Assembly (NCBI RefSeq): GCF_024198215.1
Contig: NZ_JAKCFA010000006.1
Span: forward strand, 430,205-494,204
Direction: 5' to 3'
Source of the DNA: Myxococcus qinghaiensis
GTDB taxonomy: Bacteria > Myxococcota > Myxococcia > Myxococcales > Myxococcaceae
Length of the DNA stretch: 64,000 bases
In this document: piece after piece, positions 61,101 to 64,000 of the stretch
Layout of the letters: every line of letters begins with the position of its first letter
Numbering within the stretch: the stretch's first letter is position 1
Made by a program: the position numbers and the translations under genes
Notes under the pieces: generated by a model
The model's input: the letters and a program-made list of their open reading frames with translations, nothing else
Database searches by the model: none
What the model was told of the DNA's origin: nothing

Positions 61101-64000
61101 CTCCACCGGCAAGCCCAAGGGCGTCGGCAGCACCCACAGCGGTGTCATCCACACGCTCATCGGCATCGACTACACCCATTTAGGGCCCGAGCAGACCCAC
61201 CTCCTCCTCGCCCCCATCTCCTTCGACGCCTCCACCTTCGAGATTTGGGGCGCCCTGCTCCACGGGGCTCGCCTCGTCGTCCTCCCACCTGAGACACCTT
61301 CTCTGGAGGAGCTCTTCCAGACGGCGGCGCGCCACGGCGTCACCACGCTCTGGGCCACCATCGGACTGTTCTCCCAGCTCGTCGAGAGCCGGCTCCCCGC
61401 GCCGCCTTCCCTCCAGCGCATCCTCACCGGTGGCGACGTCATCTCCGCGCCGCACGTCCGCCGCGCGGTGCAGGACTGGGGCGTCTCCATCACCTGTTGC
61501 TACGGCCCCACCGAAAACACCGTCTTCGCCACCACCTTCCCCATCGCGCACGCCGACGATGTCGGGCCCTCGCTTCCCATCGGCAGGCCCACCAACGGCA
61601 CCCGCCTGCGCGTCCTCGACGCCTCGCTCCAGCCCGTTCCCATCGGCACCACTGGCGAGCTCTTCATCGGTGGTGATGGCGTCGCGCGCGGCTACGTCGG
61701 CCAGCCCGGCCTCACCGCCGAGCGCTTCGTCCCGGACCCCTTCTCCTCCGTCCCCGGTGCGCGCCTCTATCGCTCCGGAGACCTCGTCCGCTGGAACAAG
61801 GATGGGACGCTCGCCTTCGTCGGTCGCGCCGATGCGCAGGTGAAGGTGCGCGGCTTCCGCATCGAGCTGCCCGAAGTCGAGGCCGCCATGCTCGCGCACC
61901 CGTCCATCCGCGACGCCGTGGCCATGGCGCGTGAAGACGTCCCCGGAGACAAGCGCCTCGTTGGCTACTTCGTCGGTGACGACCTCGATGCCGTCTCCCT
62001 CCGCGCGTTCCTGAAGTCACGGCTCCCCGAGTACATGGTGCCGTCATCCCTGCTCCGCCTGGACGCGCTCCCTCTCACCGCCAACGCCAAGATTGACCGC
62101 AAGGCACTGCCTCCTCCGGAGGCCGTCCTCGCCGCCCCCTCAACCGGATACATCGCACCGCGCACGCCCACCGAGGAGCAGCTCGCCTCCATCTGGGCCG
62201 AGATCCTGCGCGTCCCCCAGGTTGGCATCTCGGACGACTTCTTCGCACTCGGCGGCCACTCGCTGCTGGCCACGCAGCTCGTCTCGCGCATCCGCAAAAC
62301 CTTCCAGGTGGAGGTGGCGCTGCGGGGGCTGTTCGAAGCGCCCACCGTCGAAGCGCTGGCTGAGCGGCTGGATGCGGCAACCCTCGTGGGCAAGGGAACG
62401 GTGCGGCCTCCGCTCGTCCCGGTGCCGCGTACTGGCGAGCTGCCGCTGTCCTTCGCGCAGCAGCGCCTGTGGCTCATTGACCAACTCGAGCCCGGGAGCC
62501 CCACCTACAACATCCCTCTCGCCCTGCTGATGCAAGGGCCGCTCGATGTGACCGCCCTCGAAGGCGCCTTCACCTCGCTCGTCGAGCGCCACGAATCCCT
62601 GCGCACGACGTTCCTGACGCGTGACGGAGAGCCGTACCAGCACCTCCACGCGCCCGCGCCGGTGAGTGTGTCGCTGAGGGACCTCCAGTCCCTCCCCGAG
62701 GACACGAAGCTCGCCGAGGCCCAGCGCCTGGTGAGCGAGGAGGCCGCTCGGCCCTTCAACCTGGAGCACGGCCCCATCTTCCGCGTGCTCCTGCTGCGCC
62801 TGGAGGAGCAGCGCCATGTCCTGGTGGGCACCGTCCACCACATCGCGTCCGACGGCTGGTCCATGGGAATCCTCCTCCGCGAGCTGGCGGAGTTCTATTC
62901 CGCCCACGCCACCGGACAGACGCCCCGGCTGGAAGCCCTTCCCGTGCAGTACGCGGACTACGCCGCGTGGCAGCGCTCCTGGCTTCGTGACGAAGCCTTG
63001 GAGCAGCAGCTCTCCTATTGGAAGCAGCAGCTCACGGGGGCTCCTCCCTTCCTGGAGTTGTCCACCGACCGGCCGCGTCCGCCCGTCCAGTCCAACCGCG
63101 GTGGGGCCTTCCCCGTCAGCCTGCCTCCCTCCGTCAACGAGCGGCTCCTCGCCCTCTGCCAGCGCGAAGGCGTGACGCCCTTCATGGCCTTGCTCGCCGT
63201 CTGGCAGCTCCTCCTCTCCCGCTACTCGGGTCAGGACGACATCTCCGTCGGCTCTCCCATCGCAGGACGCACGCGCTCGGAGACTGAGGGCCTCATCGGC
63301 TTCTTCGTGAATACCCTCGTCCTGCGCACCCAGCTCCTGCCGGGACTCCGCTTCCGCGAGCTGCTCGCGCAAGTGAAGCGCACCACCCTCGCCGCCTACG
63401 AGCATCAGGACGTCCCCTTCGAGAAGCTCGTCGAGGAGCTCAACCCGCTTCGCACCCTGAGTCACTCGCCCCTTTTCCAGGTGATGCTCGTCCTGCAGAA
63501 CGCACCGACGACTCGCATGGAAGTGCCGGGCAGCACGGTGGAGACGTCCCCTCTTCGCCTGGAGTCCTTCGACTCGGGAACGCCGAGCGCGAAGTTCGAC
63601 CTCACCCTGACGCTGGGCGAGGGCCTTGAAGGCGCTCTCGGCTACCGCACTGACTTGTTCGAGGAGTCCACCATCGCCCGGATGGTCGCCCACTTCTCCA
63701 CGCTCCTCGAAGCCGTCGTCTCCGCCCCCGATACCCTCGTGGGTGAACTGCCGATGCTGCCAGCGGAGGAGCGCCGTCAGGTGCTCGTCGAGTGGAACAG
63801 CACCCGCCGCGAGCTGCCCTGGACTGGCGCCTTCCATGAGCGCTTCGAGGCTCAGGCCGCCCTCACGCCCGATGCCCTCGCCGTCCTCGACGACGCCTCC
63901 TCTCTCTCCTTCCTCCAGCTCAATCAGCGCGCCAACCAGCTCGCCCACTTGCTGCGCTCGCGTGGTGTCGGGCCCGAAGTCCGCGTCGCCTTCTGCCTGG
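55120..64000 (+). CDS. Nonribosomal peptide synthetase, TE-like*-C-A-PCP-C-A-PCP-C-A..., runs off the window
   Basis: GTG start with GGAG upstream, only five codons after an in-frame stop; 2960 codons are visible with no stop. Residues ~28-295 resemble a type I thioesterase (LFLVHPMDG, VIGLQARGVDD), but the nucleophile elbow is GWALG (Ala109 for Ser) and the His motif is GDGYS (Gly271 for His). Then C1 (HHVISDG, 438), A1 (YTSGSTGVPKG; specificity residues read DVQFIAQVV, Pro-like), PCP1 (GGHSL, Ser1317), C2 (HHIVSDG, 1509), A2 (FTSGSTGKPKG; DAFWLGCVF, Val-like), PCP2 (Ser2381), C3 (HHIASDG, 2573) and the start of A3. No epimerase is seen. It assembles a peptide from at least three residues; release would need an active thioesterase elsewhere. 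Confidence 0.95.
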   Translation, partial: MSTRNDSPTSVGPVPPSDASPSASPLVPLRKGNDTARPLFLVHPMDGRLDCYAELVRQAPATQPVIGLQARGVDDGRAPMESLEAMAVFYVEALRAEHSEGPYQLAGWALGAVIAWEMARLLQRDGHVAKLTLLEPPPASPDRSVSATALAAHAALFAKELALQAGVSPLELPAALTPGKDPEPLLLHLHAEGTRQGLLPASMTLEVLRARFKVFSAHVRAARRYVPEAFPGTARIVRAAEVVDAADVEKDKGWAVLAEAGAQVEDAPGDGYSLLREPHAKELVTRLFESALSLTGPILTGHGDGAPLSYAQQRLWFLDQLQPGSPAYNMFYGLRFTGPLEHALLERAFTELARRHQTLRTSFRSLQDGPVQAISPPAPVTIPVDDLRALPAGARDAEAQRIADAEARTPFDLATGPLLRARLLKLDEHEHVLLIVIHHVISDGWSIGVITQEVPALYQAFALGRPSPLPELPVQYADFAVWQRGWLTGDVLESQLAYWRTQLADAPHALELPTDRPRPPIQSLRGDMLRVELPASLATSVYALCRQEGVTPFMVLMAGYQTLLARYSGQDDIIVGSPIANRMRSDLEGLIGFFANTLALRARFHPGMTFRELLSQVRETTLGAYAHQDVPFEKLVDELRPERDQSRTPLFQVMLALLNTPKSVGAEDPDAPLKVRPLDAISGTAKFDLTLLASDDGTVFNAVFEYNTDLFDTATVQRMADQLVRLLQSAVSDPSQAVWRLPMLEEPERRQVLVDWNDTSREPFSPTTLHAPVEAQALRTPDAVAVTDGTHALTYAALEARANQLAQHLLARGVTPGSIVGICLDKSLDMAAAVLAVLKAGASYVALDPSYPAERLAFMLADTRAPVVLTHSQLAASLPSKHGARFLLLDVDAAHVASLSQRAPGLEVSTESPAYVIYTSGSTGVPKGIVMPHRALSALLTWQLARSVQPRATTLQFASLSFDVSIQELFCTWWAGGTVVLPTGGLRQDIPALLDFMHQQRVERLFLPFVALQAIADAVFHGATLPGSLREVITAGEQLQVSDTVAAFFEKLPGSVLENQYGPSEAHVVSAFQLQGTPTSWPRLPSIGGPVGHTRLYVLDALGHPVPIGVSGELYVGGTHLAHGYLSQPDVTAKAFVPDPFSTVPGARLYRTGDAARWRPDGTLDFLGRLDSQVKLRGFRVELGEVESVLRSAPGLSDAAAIVREDVPGDKRLVGYVVLAPEATLDTEALRAFVLQRLPEYMVPSAFVALPSLPLMPSGKLARKRLPAPDAESLRGAAAFAAPRTPLEEKLAALFADVLHVPRVSVTDNFFALGGHSLLATQVVSRVRSALGVELPLRTVFASPTVAALAASIDTMLMTSRNRQPPALVPVPRTGPLPLSFAQQRLWFLDQLQPGGATYNMPSFVRLDGELHLSALQRAFDELVRRHEALRTTFLQQNDEPFQVIAPHAEVPVTLVKVQGQTPEATRAEVERLLGEEYMRPFNLSTGPLVRAVLLETSPTEHVLALNMHHIVSDGWSMGVLVQEVATLYAAFSMGAPSPLPPLALQYADYAVWQRDWLKGDVLEQQLAWWRGRLSGVATLDLPLDKPRPPAQTFAGAQVPVTLKPEVSKRLKTLCQREGTTPFMALLAAWQLLLSRHSGQDDIAVGSPIAGRQRAELEGLIGFFVNTLVFRARIDPGATFLQLLRQVKENALGAYAHQDVPFERLVEDLQIRRDMSRSPLFQVLFALQNTPGAAFQGPADSAPQKQELSLSPVEVEGTVIKFELELNFVDGGADGLFGALTYNTDLFERASIERMTRHFELLVESLVARPEAPVSAHAMLTVEERQSVLVDWASAPAHVSPDSTLPAVFADVVARAPDSVAVLFGDSSLTYRQLDERSNQLAWHLRSLGVTTDSRVAIAVERSVELIVSLLAILKAGAAYVPLDTKYPRERLASMLEDARPQVLVSTRAFLDKLPADGLTCVLLDEVSLADSSTGALPPSALPASLAYIDFTSGSTGKPKGVGSTHSGVIHTLIGIDYTHLGPEQTHLLLAPISFDASTFEIWGALLHGARLVVLPPETPSLEELFQTAARHGVTTLWATIGLFSQLVESRLPAPPSLQRILTGGDVISAPHVRRAVQDWGVSITCCYGPTENTVFATTFPIAHADDVGPSLPIGRPTNGTRLRVLDASLQPVPIGTTGELFIGGDGVARGYVGQPGLTAERFVPDPFSSVPGARLYRSGDLVRWNKDGTLAFVGRADAQVKVRGFRIELPEVEAAMLAHPSIRDAVAMAREDVPGDKRLVGYFVGDDLDAVSLRAFLKSRLPEYMVPSSLLRLDALPLTANAKIDRKALPPPEAVLAAPSTGYIAPRTPTEEQLASIWAEILRVPQVGISDDFFALGGHSLLATQLVSRIRKTFQVEVALRGLFEAPTVEALAERLDAATLVGKGTVRPPLVPVPRTGELPLSFAQQRLWLIDQLEPGSPTYNIPLALLMQGPLDVTALEGAFTSLVERHESLRTTFLTRDGEPYQHLHAPAPVSVSLRDLQSLPEDTKLAEAQRLVSEEAARPFNLEHGPIFRVLLLRLEEQRHVLVGTVHHIASDGWSMGILLRELAEFYSAHATGQTPRLEALPVQYADYAAWQRSWLRDEALEQQLSYWKQQLTGAPPFLELSTDRPRPPVQSNRGGAFPVSLPPSVNERLLALCQREGVTPFMALLAVWQLLLSRYSGQDDISVGSPIAGRTRSETEGLIGFFVNTLVLRTQLLPGLRFRELLAQVKRTTLAAYEHQDVPFEKLVEELNPLRTLSHSPLFQVMLVLQNAPTTRMEVPGSTVETSPLRLESFDSGTPSAKFDLTLTLGEGLEGALGYRTDLFEESTIARMVAHFSTLLEAVVSAPDTLVGELPMLPAEERRQVLVEWNSTRRELPWTGAFHERFEAQAALTPDALAVLDDASSLSFLQLNQRANQLAHLLRSRGVGPEVRVAFCL

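Noticed and set aside
59230..63760. Repeated blocks in the NRPS as insertion elements
   Set aside because: They correspond to homologous C, A and PCP domains in register with the modules.

Overview
The window is a 64 kb stretch of very GC-rich DNA (roughly 70% by eye, with G or C in nearly every third codon position). Gene content points to a fruiting myxobacterium of the Myxococcaceae (Myxococcus, Corallococcus or Pyxidicoccus type). It has a Myxococcales-restricted DUF2378 protein, a giant duplicated hybrid histidine kinase, many secreted hydrolases and lipoproteins, and a nonribosomal peptide synthetase (NRPS) at the right edge. No rRNA, tRNA, insertion sequence, phage or CRISPR array was seen.

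Layout. 1-4.5 kb: the end of an amidohydrolase gene overlapping an MFS exporter and two tiny XapX membrane proteins, then a methyltransferase, decayed gene fragments and a DUF4291 protein. 4.6-9.5 kb: tandem paralogous M4 metalloproteases with duplicated upstream elements and look-alike terminators. 9.9-16 kb: a 2021-residue kinase with four kinase cores and two receivers. 16-21 kb: a small gene with an in-frame TGA, glnS, a glycosyltransferase, an alpha/beta hydrolase and the N-end-rule transferase bpt. 21.5-27.8 kb: a glycosyltransferase / PLP-decarboxylase / ATP-grasp group, a methyltransferase and a membrane HEAGH protein. 27.9-32.8 kb: an OPT transporter, a Cys-rich lipoprotein, a short threonyl-tRNA synthetase with what looks like a classical Thr-codon attenuator, a CBS protein and msrB. 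32.9-42.1 kb: leftward genes purL, a Tat-exported epimerase-like protein, and a phospholipase-C-like / metal-dependent hydrolase / acyltransferase-like run. 43-50 kb: secreted proteins, then a compact run of small lipoprotein, four-heme cytochrome c, 14-repeat RCC1 lipoprotein and a VWA-dockerin protein. 50-53.4 kb: DUF2378, a Cys-cluster protein, an unknown, and a ferritin-like stress protein. 53.6-64 kb: an MFS exporter and an NRPS that runs off the window.

The most unusual items are: (a) an NRPS that begins with a thioesterase-like domain whose catalytic Ser and His are replaced (GWALG; GDGYS), followed by C-A-PCP-C-A-PCP-C-A; (b) a threonine-rich leader peptide (TTTRTTT) with alternative hairpins ahead of a threonyl-tRNA synthetase that lacks the editing region; (c) a small gene whose reading frame continues past a single in-frame TGA; (d) the internally duplicated kinase; (e) an inverted-repeat motif shared by both protease genes and possibly the kinase gene. 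Family assignments rest on motif recognition by eye; no database search was possible.
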